NCBI GenBank assembly: GCA_964606415.1
Contig: CAZSGN010000156.1
Coordinates: forward strand, 1 to 6,678
DNA from: CAZSGN01 sp964606415
Lineage (GTDB): Bacteria > Bacteroidota > Bacteroidia > Bacteroidales > JBBRXJ01
Length of the DNA stretch: 6,678 nt
Direction: 5' to 3'
The notes under the pieces are model-generated. The model saw only the letters and a program-made list of their open reading frames with translations, was not told the DNA's origin and ran no database searches. The stretch's first letter is position 1. Every line of letters begins with the position of its first letter. Shown here in pieces: positions 1 to 6,350 of the stretch. Position numbers and translations under genes: made by a program.

Positions 1-30
1 CAGTCTTTAATAACCTCTTAACTAATACGA

Positions 31-66
31 CACAATATTTTTGTTATGTTTTAATAGAATATTGTG
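31..66. repeat. 9-bp perfect inverted repeat
   Basis: CACAATATT at 31-39 is matched exactly by AATATTGTG at 58-66, with an 18-bp spacer. In such A/T-rich DNA a 9-bp arm could arise by chance, but the arms contain a non-A/T CAC/GTG end. It could be a weak hairpin or a dyad operator; nothing decides between them. Confidence 0.4.
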
Positions 67-126
67 CCAAAATACACATGTGAGTTAATTATTTGATATA
101 CATAAATTTATCTTTTGTTATGTTTT
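39..126. repeat. 14-bp direct repeat TTTTGTTATGTTTT
   Basis: The 14-mer TTTTGTTATGTTTT occurs at 39-52 and again, identical, at 113-126, so the two copies are offset by 74 bp. Both lie in the gene-free left region, next to inverted repeats. It may be a duplicated binding site or promoter segment for a gene to the left of the window. The sequence is low in complexity, so chance cannot be excluded. Confidence 0.45.
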
Positions 127-143
127 TGTTTCTCTCAAAATGG

Positions 144-171
144 ATGTGAAATTTGTGGTATAATTTCACAT
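144..171. repeat. 10-bp perfect inverted repeat, possible operator or hairpin
   Basis: ATGTGAAATT at 144-153 is repeated inverted as AATTTCACAT at 162-171 with an 8-bp spacer that contains the start of a TATAAT-like hexamer (159-164). The arms have the TGTGA/TCACA ends often found in regulator dyads. The 16-bp separation of those pentamers does not fit the CRP/FNR N6 spacing. It could equally be an RNA hairpin of 10 bp. It sits 21 bp before the terminator stem. Confidence 0.45.
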
Positions 172-192
172 GCTGATGCCGTTTGTTTTCAG

Positions 193-227
193 AAAAAGGC
201 TTGCCAGAATTGTTGGCAAGCCTTTTT
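193..227. terminator. bidirectional Rho-independent terminator
   Basis: A perfect 14-bp inverted repeat (193-206 with 214-227) encloses a 7-base loop. The stem core is GGCTTGCCA/TGGCAAGCC and it is flanked by A5 on the left and T5 on the right, so both strands read as a GC stem followed by a U-run. It begins 34 bp past the stop codon of the leftward BON gene and almost certainly ends that transcript. The symmetry lets it also stop a rightward transcript, although no rightward gene is visible in the preceding 190 bp. Confidence 0.9.
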
Positions 228-261
228 CAGAGAATTAAACGAAGGATAAAATGAGCAGCCT

Positions 262-1797
262 CTATTTAGAGTTGCTTTGTTTTTCGGGACTTTTTCTTAC
301 TTCAATATTGTTCACGACAGTTTTGGCACCACCTTGCAAGGCATTTTCAGATGCTGCTATTTTTTCATTCCACGTGTCAACTTTACCTGATAGTGTGGCT
401 ATTCCGTTGTTAACCGATATGTTGATATCATCCTTATTAATGAAGGGTGACCACCATATTTGATTTTCGATCCTGTTTTTAATTTCCCAGTCACTTTTGG
501 GAGGTTGGTTGTACCGATATTCGGTATACGGTGTAGGATAAACCGTGTTCCACCCATAGTAATCATAACTGTAATAGTCCTCATTATAACTTTGGTCGCC
601 GCCTACGCTGATGTTGTTATTTACTTTTATTACTCCTTTGACTTCAGAGGCAATATCTTCTGCATGATATTTCTCAAAGTAATTTTCAACAATTCCTCTT
701 AGGGTAACTTTCCCATTATTTGCGTTAATAGCTATCTCAGCCCGTTCAACATAAGGATCACGAATCAGGGATTCTAAAACATCTTCTTCAAGGTCAGTAT
801 CTGAAGGAATAATGTCCGGACGTATTTTAATGTGATTGTAAACGTTATATACGCCAACCGTATTTCTTGCGTCATTCCCTGCTGCTCTTTTGGCTTTGAG
901 ATTATCAACTTCCCCGGTAAGCGTGACCAGACCATTATCGACATTAACTTCAGGGTTAAAAGATTTGACCCTTGGATCATATAAGAAAGCATCTTTTATC
1001 GCTTTTTTGATCTCTTCATCATCGCGATCAATATACTTTTGTTTCCTGAGGTTTTCATTTCTTGCCCAGTACTTAACTTCCAGGTCGCCGGCATCAACAT
1101 GCTCAACACCTGTCACCCAGGCATCCATTTTGGCCTGATGTTTTTCTGTTGCACTGCCTACTGTTCCTGAAAGGAAGACTTCCCCATTTTTTACAGATAC
1201 TTCAATCAATTCATCATCTACTCTTATATTATTCCTGAGGGTTGCTTCAATATCTTTTTTGATCTGAAAGTCAGGCCTCTCCTCTATATATTCAAATAGA
1301 ATATTGTCATTGATTTCTTTGACCCCTTTAACGCCTTTTATGACGCTAAGTGCAAGTTGCTTTTCCTGCCACGAATTGACACTCCCTGTTGCAGTTACAA
1401 TTCCATTATTTACGCTGACGTTTATTTTGTAAGAATCTGCTGCAGGATCAAAAAGCAAGGCGTCCTGAATATCTTTTTTTATTTTTTCATCTTTTCTGAC
1501 AGGAGGGTCTGCTTTTATATTGTTAACAACACTGCGTACACCTTTAACAGCCATTGCTATTTTCTTAGCTCTTTCTTTGGCAAGAATATTAGAAACTTTG
1601 CCACTAAGCGTAACAATGCCATCACTGGTTTCAATATCAACGAGATATGCTGGCACATCAGTGTGAATAGCCATTTCGTAGTCAATTGCGTTTGTTATTT
1701 CCGAATCGCTTAACTCTTGTTTTCCGGAAAGTGTTAAACTGCTGGAAATAAGAATGAAAAAGATAAATACTGCCTGTTTTAAAAATTTGTAATTCAT
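262..1797 (-). CDS. exported protein with six BON domains
   Basis: BON domains are about 60-70-residue phospholipid-associating modules found in OsmY and in outer-membrane or periplasmic stress proteins; the role here is inferred to be envelope protection. I place six, at about residues 30-97, 103-170, 176-243, 260-327, 334-399 and 436-502. Each has the pattern of an amphipathic helix, a strand such as INVSVNNGIVTATGSV, a helix, then GV..V.N.I. A tyrosine-rich linker at about 400-435 (YYSYDYYGW) separates domains five and six. The start is set at 1797 rather than the longer in-frame ATG at 1845. From there the protein opens with a typical signal peptide (MNYKFLKQ, then a hydrophobic run to about residue 22, no lipobox cysteine), whereas the longer form adds an odd hydrophobic extension. 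The length is 511 residues; OsmY has only two BON domains. A strong terminator follows. No enzyme domain is seen. Confidence 0.9.
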   Translation of the reverse strand: MNYKFLKQAVFIFFILISSSLTLSGKQELSDSEITNAIDYEMAIHTDVPAYLVDIETSDGIVTLSGKVSNILAKERAKKIAMAVKGVRSVVNNIKADPPVRKDEKIKKDIQDALLFDPAADSYKINVSVNNGIVTATGSVNSWQEKQLALSVIKGVKGVKEINDNILFEYIEERPDFQIKKDIEATLRNNIRVDDELIEVSVKNGEVFLSGTVGSATEKHQAKMDAWVTGVEHVDAGDLEVKYWARNENLRKQKYIDRDDEEIKKAIKDAFLYDPRVKSFNPEVNVDNGLVTLTGEVDNLKAKRAAGNDARNTVGVYNVYNHIKIRPDIIPSDTDLEEDVLESLIRDPYVERAEIAINANNGKVTLRGIVENYFEKYHAEDIASEVKGVIKVNNNISVGGDQSYNEDYYSYDYYGWNTVYPTPYTEYRYNQPPKSDWEIKNRIENQIWWSPFINKDDINISVNNGIATLSGKVDTWNEKIAASENALQGGAKTVVNNIEVRKSPEKQSNSK

Positions 1798-1849
1798 AAT
1801 AATTCTTTTTTTGGTTGGAAATAATAAAAAAATAAAGATTATCAATGGT

Positions 1850-2004
1850 TAATTAGAGCTCGTCAATAAACTCAAGTGTTTGGATCATAATATTCGATAA
1901 CGAGGCTTGCGAAGTCCCAAAATGCGGAGTTTACTGGTGTAAATGAGCAATTTTGGGACAAGCATAACGAAGTTAAGTGGACATTGATGAACGAGCTCTA
2001 ATTA
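1850..2004. mobile_element. 155-bp MITE/REP-like element with terminal inverted repeats
   Basis: The ends are perfect 14-bp inverted repeats: TAATTAGAGCTCGT at 1850-1863 and its complement at 1991-2004. Inside lies a nested structure: GTCCCAAAAT at 1914-1923 pairs with ATTTTGGGAC at 1950-1959, GCTTG at 1905-1909 can pair with CAAGC at 1959-1963, and TTTAC-TGGT-GTAAA (1930-1943) makes the apical hairpin. The motif ATAACGA also occurs twice as a direct repeat. There is no reading frame of note and no clear target-site duplication. The base composition is visibly less A/T-rich than the flanks. Such architecture fits a non-autonomous miniature element or a REP-type intergenic repeat. Whether it is present in multiple copies cannot be seen from one window. 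Confidence 0.6.
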
Positions 2005-2044
2005 GAGATTACAAGTATATTGTACGAGCATTAATCCTGTACTT

Positions 2045-2428
2045 TTATTGAGTAATTCCTAATACAACTGAAAGGGTGAGCAGTAATATTAATGTCCATA
2101 ATAAAACACTCATAATGGCAACACGTGCTTCCTTGTTTTCTGTTTCACGTGTTTCTTTTTTATCAGTTGGCTGGTGCCCCCGGGGAGAAGCTGCTGCAAG
2201 AATTAATGCAATGACTAATCCGACAAACAGCATTGGGATCCAGGGGACTTCGAACCAATACGGACCAACAGGAGAGAGCCATAAATCAGCGGCCACAATA
2301 CTCAATGCCAGTACAAGAAAAAAGGTCCAAAGACTGCCCCACGGCCCTCTGAGCCGGAAGGCAAAAGCAAATAATAATGTGAGTATGGCTGAAATACCAA
2401 GGGCGATTACTAATTCAAAAATGTTCAT
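2045..2428 (-). CDS. small four-helix membrane protein of unknown function
   Basis: I do not recognise a family. The 127-residue product has four predicted membrane segments at about residues 3-24, 33-51, 62-80 and 103-124. A short aromatic/proline loop lies between the second and third (GPYWFEVPWIP). A highly charged hydrophilic stretch at about 82-102 (HQPTDKKETRETENKE), between helices three and four, is probably cytosolic. The ATG at 2428 gives a short polar start directly followed by the first helix. It is the only long frame here with sensible protein composition; the overlapping opposite-strand frame is a shadow. It begins 37 bp after the PfpI-like gene ends, so it is probably co-transcribed with sod and that gene. 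A stress-linked membrane role is only guilt by association. Confidence 0.75.
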   Translation of the reverse strand: MNIFELVIALGISAILTLLFAFAFRLRGPWGSLWTFFLVLALSIVAADLWLSPVGPYWFEVPWIPMLFVGLVIALILAAASPRGHQPTDKKETRETENKEARVAIMSVLLWTLILLLTLSVVLGITQ

Positions 2429-2465
2429 AATGATTAGGTTTTTATGTTGATAAGCGAGTTAAGAA

Positions 2466-2990
2466 TCACTTATCATTAGATAATACATGTTCGAACTGGG
2501 CTACAAATGCCTCTATGTCAGCAGGAGTGCGACTTGTTATTAATGGATGATCGTAAACTACTGGCCGGTCGATCCATTTAGCACCCGCATTTTCAAGGTC
2601 TTTTTGTATAGAAAAGAAGGAGGTTAGTTCTTTGTTTTTAACTCCCTTAGCTTCAATTAACATTTGAGGGCCATGACAAATCGCAGCCACTGGTTTATTA
2701 TGGTTTATGAAATGCTTAACAAACGAAACAGCCACGTTATTTCTTCTTAAACGATCAGGGTTTATTACGCCACCCGGAAGTAAAAGGCCTGCATAATCAG
2801 CAGGATTGGCTTTTTCAACCAGTTTGTCTGTTTTAAAGGTTTGATTCCATTGGCGCTTGTGCCACGATTGAATATTTTCATCTTCCGAAACAATTTCAAT
2901 AATATAACCATCTTTTTCAAGTTTTTCTTTGGGTTCTGTTAATTCTACTTCTTCAAATCCGTTAGTGCATAAAATAGCTATTGGTTTCAT
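2466..2990 (-). CDS. DJ-1/PfpI superfamily protein (YhbO/PfpI-like class I glutamine amidotransferase fold)
   Basis: This is a cytosolic 174-residue member of the DJ-1/PfpI superfamily. The nucleophile-elbow motif AAICHGPQML places the reactive cysteine at 105 with the adjacent histidine at 106. The acidic site near the N-terminus is in NGFEEVEL (Glu13/Glu14). The strand LLLPGGVINPDRLR (69-82), TSFFSIQKDLENAGA (123-137) and the C-terminal ITSRTPADIEAF (151-162) are all diagnostic of the PfpI/YhbO subgroup. Relatives have been described as intracellular proteases, glyoxalases or deglycases repairing glycated protein and DNA, and general stress protectants; the sequence does not tell which applies. 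The length is normal for the family. It starts 18 bp after the sod stop codon, so the two are very likely one transcript, fitting a joint role in oxidative and carbonyl stress. Confidence 0.92.
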   Translation of the reverse strand: MKPIAILCTNGFEEVELTEPKEKLEKDGYIIEIVSEDENIQSWHKRQWNQTFKTDKLVEKANPADYAGLLLPGGVINPDRLRRNNVAVSFVKHFINHNKPVAAICHGPQMLIEAKGVKNKELTSFFSIQKDLENAGAKWIDRPVVYDHPLITSRTPADIEAFVAQFEHVLSNDK

Positions 2991-3008
2991 TATGTTTTGT
3001 TTTTTTAA

Positions 3009-3596
3009 TTAACCAATTTTTTTATATCGATCGGTTATTTTATCCCAATCAATAATAGACCAAAATTGTTTTACATATTCTGCTTTCTTGTTTTCATAAT
3101 CAAGGTAGTAAGCATGTTCCCATACGTCACAGGTTAATAGCGGTTGGTTGTTTTCAATAATTGGGTTCCAGGCATTTGGCCCTTGCTGAATAGATAAATG
3201 ACCATCTTTTTCTTTTACAAGCCAGATCCAACCTGAACCAAAAAGACTGGTAGCTGCTGTTTCAAAATCGGTTTTGAATTCTTCAAGACTACCAAAATCT
3301 TCATTGATTCTGGCCAATAAATCTCCTGATGGGTTTTTGTTTTTTTCAGGTGTAAAGCTGTCAAAGTAAAAAGTATGATTCCATACCTGCGCAGCATTAT
3401 TGAATATTGCACCATCTGAATTTTTAATGATTTCTTCCATTGACAAATGCTCAAAAGCTGTATTTTCTATAAGTTGATTGAGCTTGTCTACATATTTTTG
3501 ATGATGTTTTCCATGATGGATATTAATTGTACGTTCGCTGATGACAGGTTCTAACGCATTTTTTTCATACGGTAATTTAGATAAAGAAAATTTCAT
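3009..3596 (-). CDS. sodB: superoxide dismutase, Fe-type (Fe/Mn family)
   Basis: Converts superoxide to oxygen and hydrogen peroxide in the cytosol; no signal peptide is present. All four metal ligands are in place at the same numbers as E. coli SodB: His27 (in INIHHGKHH), His74 (VWNHTFYF), Asp157 and His161 (LLTCDVWEHAYYLDY). The gateway pair His31 and Tyr35 is also present. Gln70 in NNAAQVWNHTF, with Ala142 in the position where Mn-SODs carry glutamine, indicates the iron or cambialistic type. The length of 195 residues matches the family. One divergence is that the usual DYRNxRP after the last ligand reads DYENKKA, replacing two arginines and a proline. No Shine-Dalgarno sequence precedes the ATG; the leader is A/T-rich. 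It heads a probable operon with the PfpI-like gene and perhaps the membrane protein. Confidence 0.96.
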   Translation of the reverse strand: MKFSLSKLPYEKNALEPVISERTINIHHGKHHQKYVDKLNQLIENTAFEHLSMEEIIKNSDGAIFNNAAQVWNHTFYFDSFTPEKNKNPSGDLLARINEDFGSLEEFKTDFETAATSLFGSGWIWLVKEKDGHLSIQQGPNAWNPIIENNQPLLTCDVWEHAYYLDYENKKAEYVKQFWSIIDWDKITDRYKKIG

Positions 3597-3821
3597 GATT
3601 TTGTTCGTTTTAAGATTTAGTAATTTGGTTTATTAATTATTAAGTAAATATTATGCCAAAAGCCTAAAAGGAGGAAATGAAAATTTAAAATGAGAGCAGT
3701 TGGAGAGAGTATGCAATAACTTCGTTCAACTGCCATCAATGGAATTTCGTTGTGTAGTATATAATCCTCAAATATTCCACGATACAAATGATTAAATCTT
3801 TGTATTATCTTATTAACTACT
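3597..3821 (-). promoter_or_regulatory. intergenic region between the mgtC-like gene and sod; probable sod promoter region
   Basis: No gene is seen here. Because sod follows a 225-bp break after tightly packed genes, its promoter should lie here. On the minus strand a TTGGCA hexamer (3659-3654) is followed after 18 bp by TAATAA (3635-3630), about 34 bp before the sod start codon. This is a weak candidate only. A TAnnTTTG-type Bacteroidota -7 box was looked for and not found. No clear terminator follows the mgtC-like gene, so read-through from the upstream operon is possible. The assignment as a promoter region is inference from layout. Confidence 0.35.
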
Positions 3822-4277
3822 TTATTTTTTTTGTGGCGGTTGAATTAAACGTATAATATGATTAATCAAAAGGGCCATCATTGTAACTCCAAATGCAAGA
3901 ATATACTGCCGTAGGGCAACAGCTATTCCTATGCCTGCGCTAAACAGAATAGATGCAGCCGTGGTAAGGTATCTTATATTACTTTCTTTTTTGTTTTGCA
4001 AGACAGTGCCAGCACCTATAAAACTCACACCAACAACTACTGCTTCTATAAGCCTGAGCGGATCCGCCCTAATAATTTCGTTGACAAATGATGATTCAAA
4101 CTGATCAACTATTTCTGTTCCTAAAATAACCAGAAGAGCTACCGCGCCACCTACAATCATATGTGTTCTAAATCCTGCCGGCTTATGCAGAATTTCACGT
4201 TCATAACCTATTAAGCCGGCAAGGATTGAAGCGATAAAAATGTTTAACAAGGCAAAGAGTTGCTCATTAATTGCCAT
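3822..4277 (-). CDS. MgtC/SapB-family inner-membrane protein, short form
   Basis: A 151-residue polytopic membrane protein of the MgtC/SapB family, linked in other bacteria to growth at low Mg, acid tolerance and modulation of the F1Fo ATPase. The family signature is clear: GYERE (24-28), PAGFRTHMIVGGA (33-45), ADPLRL (71-76), the strongly conserved VGVSFIGAGTVL (82-93) and YLTTAAS (103-109). About five membrane segments are predicted, at roughly 6-23, 40-57, 77-94, 107-122 and 125-145. It ends just after the last helix, so the C-terminal soluble domain of Salmonella MgtC (about 230 residues in all) is absent. It therefore resembles the short SapB-like members. It starts 20 bp after the baeRF gene stop, which suggests co-transcription with the Usp/baeRF genes. 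The exact function is unknown. Confidence 0.92.
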   Translation of the reverse strand: MAINEQLFALLNIFIASILAGLIGYEREILHKPAGFRTHMIVGGAVALLVILGTEIVDQFESSFVNEIIRADPLRLIEAVVVGVSFIGAGTVLQNKKESNIRYLTTAASILFSAGIGIAVALRQYILAFGVTMMALLINHIIRLIQPPQKK

Positions 4278-4297
4278 ATCTATCTATTTATTTATGA

Positions 4298-5443
4298 TTA
4301 ATACCTTAAAATTGCACTAGCTGCCGAGGTTTCTGGTTTTTCATCCGGCGAAACCAAAAAAATATTACCGCCATTTAAAAATGCTTGCCTGGCTGCTAAA
4401 TTAATTAGCTCAGCATCGCCTTCGTGACGAACGTGATGTACTTCTGTTTGTTGCTTTGTCAGATCAAGCCGTCCCCATATTTGATGATTTTGATCTATAA
4501 ATAAATGTTTGACTTTACCTTCTACCGAGGCATTTAAAATATCCTCCAGAAGAGGTGTTTTGTAGTTAGGTGAAATTTCCGAATAAGATTTTACCGTTTC
4601 TTTTTTTTGTTGGTTTAGATATTCTCTGATAATTTTATATGAATCTGACAATAATTGATTTTTGTTCGCATGTTCATAATTGCCAGACATATGTTTATCC
4701 AGCATGCCCGGGTAATCGTTGTTTTTACAATATAGATTAAACATGTGGTCTGCACACGCAACAATAAGTGGGGTAGATTGGTGGTTTATTTTTTTTACCA
4801 CTTGCTGGTTAATGCTTTTGAAATATTTAAGGATTTCTTTATCCTGATCATCAATGCCATATCCCTGCCCATGGTAGAGTGGGCGGCTGTTCCCTTCTTG
4901 TTGTGAACGCATTTGCAGGCTCTTTTGTTCGTAATCTTCACCCACTACGTCTTTAAAATTGATGCTAAAAATTTTATCAAAAGGTTCCTTTTCTGTTTTA
5001 TCAAAAGCATGTACTTTTAGCAGGGAAGTCTCTTTTAAAGTTAATAATAAAAGGTAATATTCATTAATTTCATTAAACAAGTCAAAAACCGGCAGCATAT
5101 AAAAATGATCAGCGACATAAGTCATGTCTTTTGTTTTGACAGGTAAGGTATAATATTCAAAAATATTTTCATTCCTGAATATAACCAAACCTTCATCCTG
5201 ATGGTGCCAAAAATATGTGTTATCCAATAACTGATATATTGGCCTCATGTATTCCTTTACTACATTTTCTTTCATTTGATAAAAATGGTATAATTGGTGC
5301 TCTGCCTCCCGGATTTGGTTTTTTAATCTTAAACGATCCTGGTATTCAGTAACTTCTTGTCCTTTTTGGTGTGTGTCAATATAAATGGTAACACACTCAG
5401 GTGCATGAATCTCTGCTAATTCTTTCATTCTGCTCTTTCTCAT
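4298..5443 (-). CDS. bacterial archaeo-eukaryotic release factor (eRF1)-like protein, baeRF family 3-type
   Basis: A cytosolic 381-residue protein that matches, from memory of the family, the bacterial eRF1-like proteins (baeRF, family 3-like). The predicted parts are an N-terminal domain with CVTIYIDTHQKGQE (17-30) and RLRLKNQIREAEHQL (37-51), a middle domain (about 130-280) and a C-terminal L7Ae-like domain (about 290-381). The middle domain contains the family's YHGQGYGIDDQDKEIL segment (190-205) and PLIVACADHMFNLY (225-238). The C-terminal domain has VKHLFIDQNHQIWGRLD and ends in AASAILRY. No GGQ peptide-release tripeptide is present; the nearest look-alike is HGQG at 191-194, so peptidyl-tRNA hydrolysis cannot be asserted. 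The family has been proposed to act in ribosome rescue or translation stress. It starts 12 bp after the Usp gene; a second in-frame ATG at 5428 is an equally possible start. Family confidence is good, function is inferred. Confidence 0.8.
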   Translation of the reverse strand: MRKSRMKELAEIHAPECVTIYIDTHQKGQEVTEYQDRLRLKNQIREAEHQLYHFYQMKENVVKEYMRPIYQLLDNTYFWHHQDEGLVIFRNENIFEYYTLPVKTKDMTYVADHFYMLPVFDLFNEINEYYLLLLTLKETSLLKVHAFDKTEKEPFDKIFSINFKDVVGEDYEQKSLQMRSQQEGNSRPLYHGQGYGIDDQDKEILKYFKSINQQVVKKINHQSTPLIVACADHMFNLYCKNNDYPGMLDKHMSGNYEHANKNQLLSDSYKIIREYLNQQKKETVKSYSEISPNYKTPLLEDILNASVEGKVKHLFIDQNHQIWGRLDLTKQQTEVHHVRHEGDAELINLAARQAFLNGGNIFLVSPDEKPETSAASAILRY

Positions 5444-5455
5444 GGTTTGTGTATT

Positions 5456-6310
5456 TTATTGTTCGTGATAAACTAAAACAGGAATATTTGATTTTGCTAC
5501 AATTTTATGACTACTGCTCGAATGAAATAATTTTTCAAGAAAGGAATGATTCTGTTTTAAAACAATAATCATGTCACAATCATTTTTTTGAGCATAGTCA
5601 ATAATCTCCCGAACATCTTTTTGCCCGTTTACTGTGACAAAATCAATTTGATTAAAATCGAGTTTTTGTCTGGCAATATTCATAAACCCCCTCTGTTTGA
5701 TTTTCATCTGGAAATCAATGTTTTTTGTTTGATGAACAGCAGTAATCCAGGGATGAAATGGTTTAAAGAGATTGATTGTTTTTTGAAGGGTGCCTAAATC
5801 CGCTTGTTCATAATCTGTAGCATAAACCATCCTTTTTAAATCTTTGAAAGCATAATTTCTGGGTATAAACAGGACAGGGCATGCTGCTTCATCAATGATC
5901 ATTTTTGTATCGCTTCCTGCAATTTTTGTTATCAATCCTGATTCATGTTCTTCTTCAGTAAGGATTAATTCCACTTTTTTGTTGGTTGATTCTGAAAGCA
6001 AAACGTCAGGTTTGATACCAATAATAACCTTGCCTTCAATTGAACTCTTTCCTTTTATTTGTTCTTCAATTTTCCGGACTTTTTCATGCATCCATTTATC
6101 CGCATTTTCTTTGCTCGATGCCAAGAGAGTTTGTTCTATGCCCGCATCAGGCATATGCCCGGTGGGAGATGCTTCCATGCCTATTTCCCGGGTTTCTACA
6201 ACATGTATTAATTGGATATTTTTTGATAACTTCCGGGCAAGGTTTAAACCATAATCTATTAAGTAATCTGCATGATCAAAAAAATCAATATTTATAATGA
6301 TTTTCCCCAT
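5456..6310 (-). CDS. tandem-domain universal stress protein (Usp family)
   Basis: A soluble 284-residue protein built from two UspA-like alpha/beta domains, about residues 2-149 and 158-282. Domain one opens with the strand KIIINIDF and closes with AACPVLFIP; domain two opens with RMVYATDY and closes with SNIPVLVYHE. The ATP-binding pattern G-x2-G-x9-G-(S/T) is eroded. In domain one the first two glycines are replaced (about Glu119 and His122) while Gly132-Ser133 remain. In domain two all three positions are non-glycine (Leu251, Asn254, Ser264). Canonical nucleotide binding is therefore doubtful, at least for domain two. Domain two is clearly similar to the partial protein encoded just upstream (shared ...RSFL/HSFL...PVLV-HE pattern), so the two genes are tandem paralogs. 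It is 12 bp from the baeRF gene and probably in the same operon. Its role in general stress survival comes from the family. Confidence 0.9.
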   Translation of the reverse strand: MGKIIINIDFFDHADYLIDYGLNLARKLSKNIQLIHVVETREIGMEASPTGHMPDAGIEQTLLASSKENADKWMHEKVRKIEEQIKGKSSIEGKVIIGIKPDVLLSESTNKKVELILTEEEHESGLITKIAGSDTKMIIDEAACPVLFIPRNYAFKDLKRMVYATDYEQADLGTLQKTINLFKPFHPWITAVHQTKNIDFQMKIKQRGFMNIARQKLDFNQIDFVTVNGQKDVREIIDYAQKNDCDMIIVLKQNHSFLEKLFHSSSSHKIVAKSNIPVLVYHEQ

Positions 6311-6350
6311 AATAAGATTTGTTTATAAAATATGAAATAAGCTGAATGCT

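Larger units (their letters stand above)
1..192. other. gene-free, repeat-rich intergenic region
   Basis: No credible gene is visible on either strand. The stretch is very A/T-rich and holds two perfect inverted repeats (31-66 and 144-171), an 8-bp palindrome CACATGTG at 75-82, and a 14-bp direct repeat (39-52 and 113-126). It lies beyond the terminator of the leftward BON gene. It therefore probably forms the upstream region of a further gene outside the window, or carries a short rightward transcript ending at the terminator. The role is inference; only the repeats are seen directly. Confidence 0.5.

Noticed and set aside
1357..1713. 118-residue plus-strand frame inside the BON gene
   Set aside because: It is antisense to a well-supported gene, rich in Cys/Phe/Tyr/Ile as expected from reverse-read sequence, and resembles no known protein.
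1798..1845. Longer in-frame start for the BON protein at 1845
   Set aside because: The extra 16 residues (MIIFIFLLFPTKK...) would sit in front of a complete, typical signal peptide that begins at 1797.
2076..2450. 124-residue plus-strand frame opposite the small membrane protein
   Set aside because: The minus-strand frame gives four clean membrane helices and fits the operon; the plus-strand frame has no coherent domain or hydrophobic pattern.
2448..2475. 7-bp inverted repeat TGATAAG/CTTATCA across the end of the PfpI-like gene
   Set aside because: Short, overlaps the stop codon, and no U-run follows, so a terminator is not supported.
3215..3454. 79-residue minus-strand frame within sod
   Set aside because: It overlaps the sod reading frame, which has all metal ligands; it is a shadow.
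3668..3719. Plus-strand AGGAGG followed by tiny ATG frames
   Set aside because: The frames are 3 and 9 codons long, no plus-strand gene follows, and the strong Shine-Dalgarno look is out of keeping with the rest of the window.
3781..3808. Possible terminator after the MgtC-like gene (ATACAAA/TTTGTAT)
   Set aside because: The stem is only 7 bp, almost all A/T, has a 10-base loop and no proper U-run on the minus strand.
5895..6297. Overlapping plus-strand frames opposite the tandem Usp gene
   Set aside because: Two frames lie antisense to a clear Usp gene and neither shows a domain or a leader.
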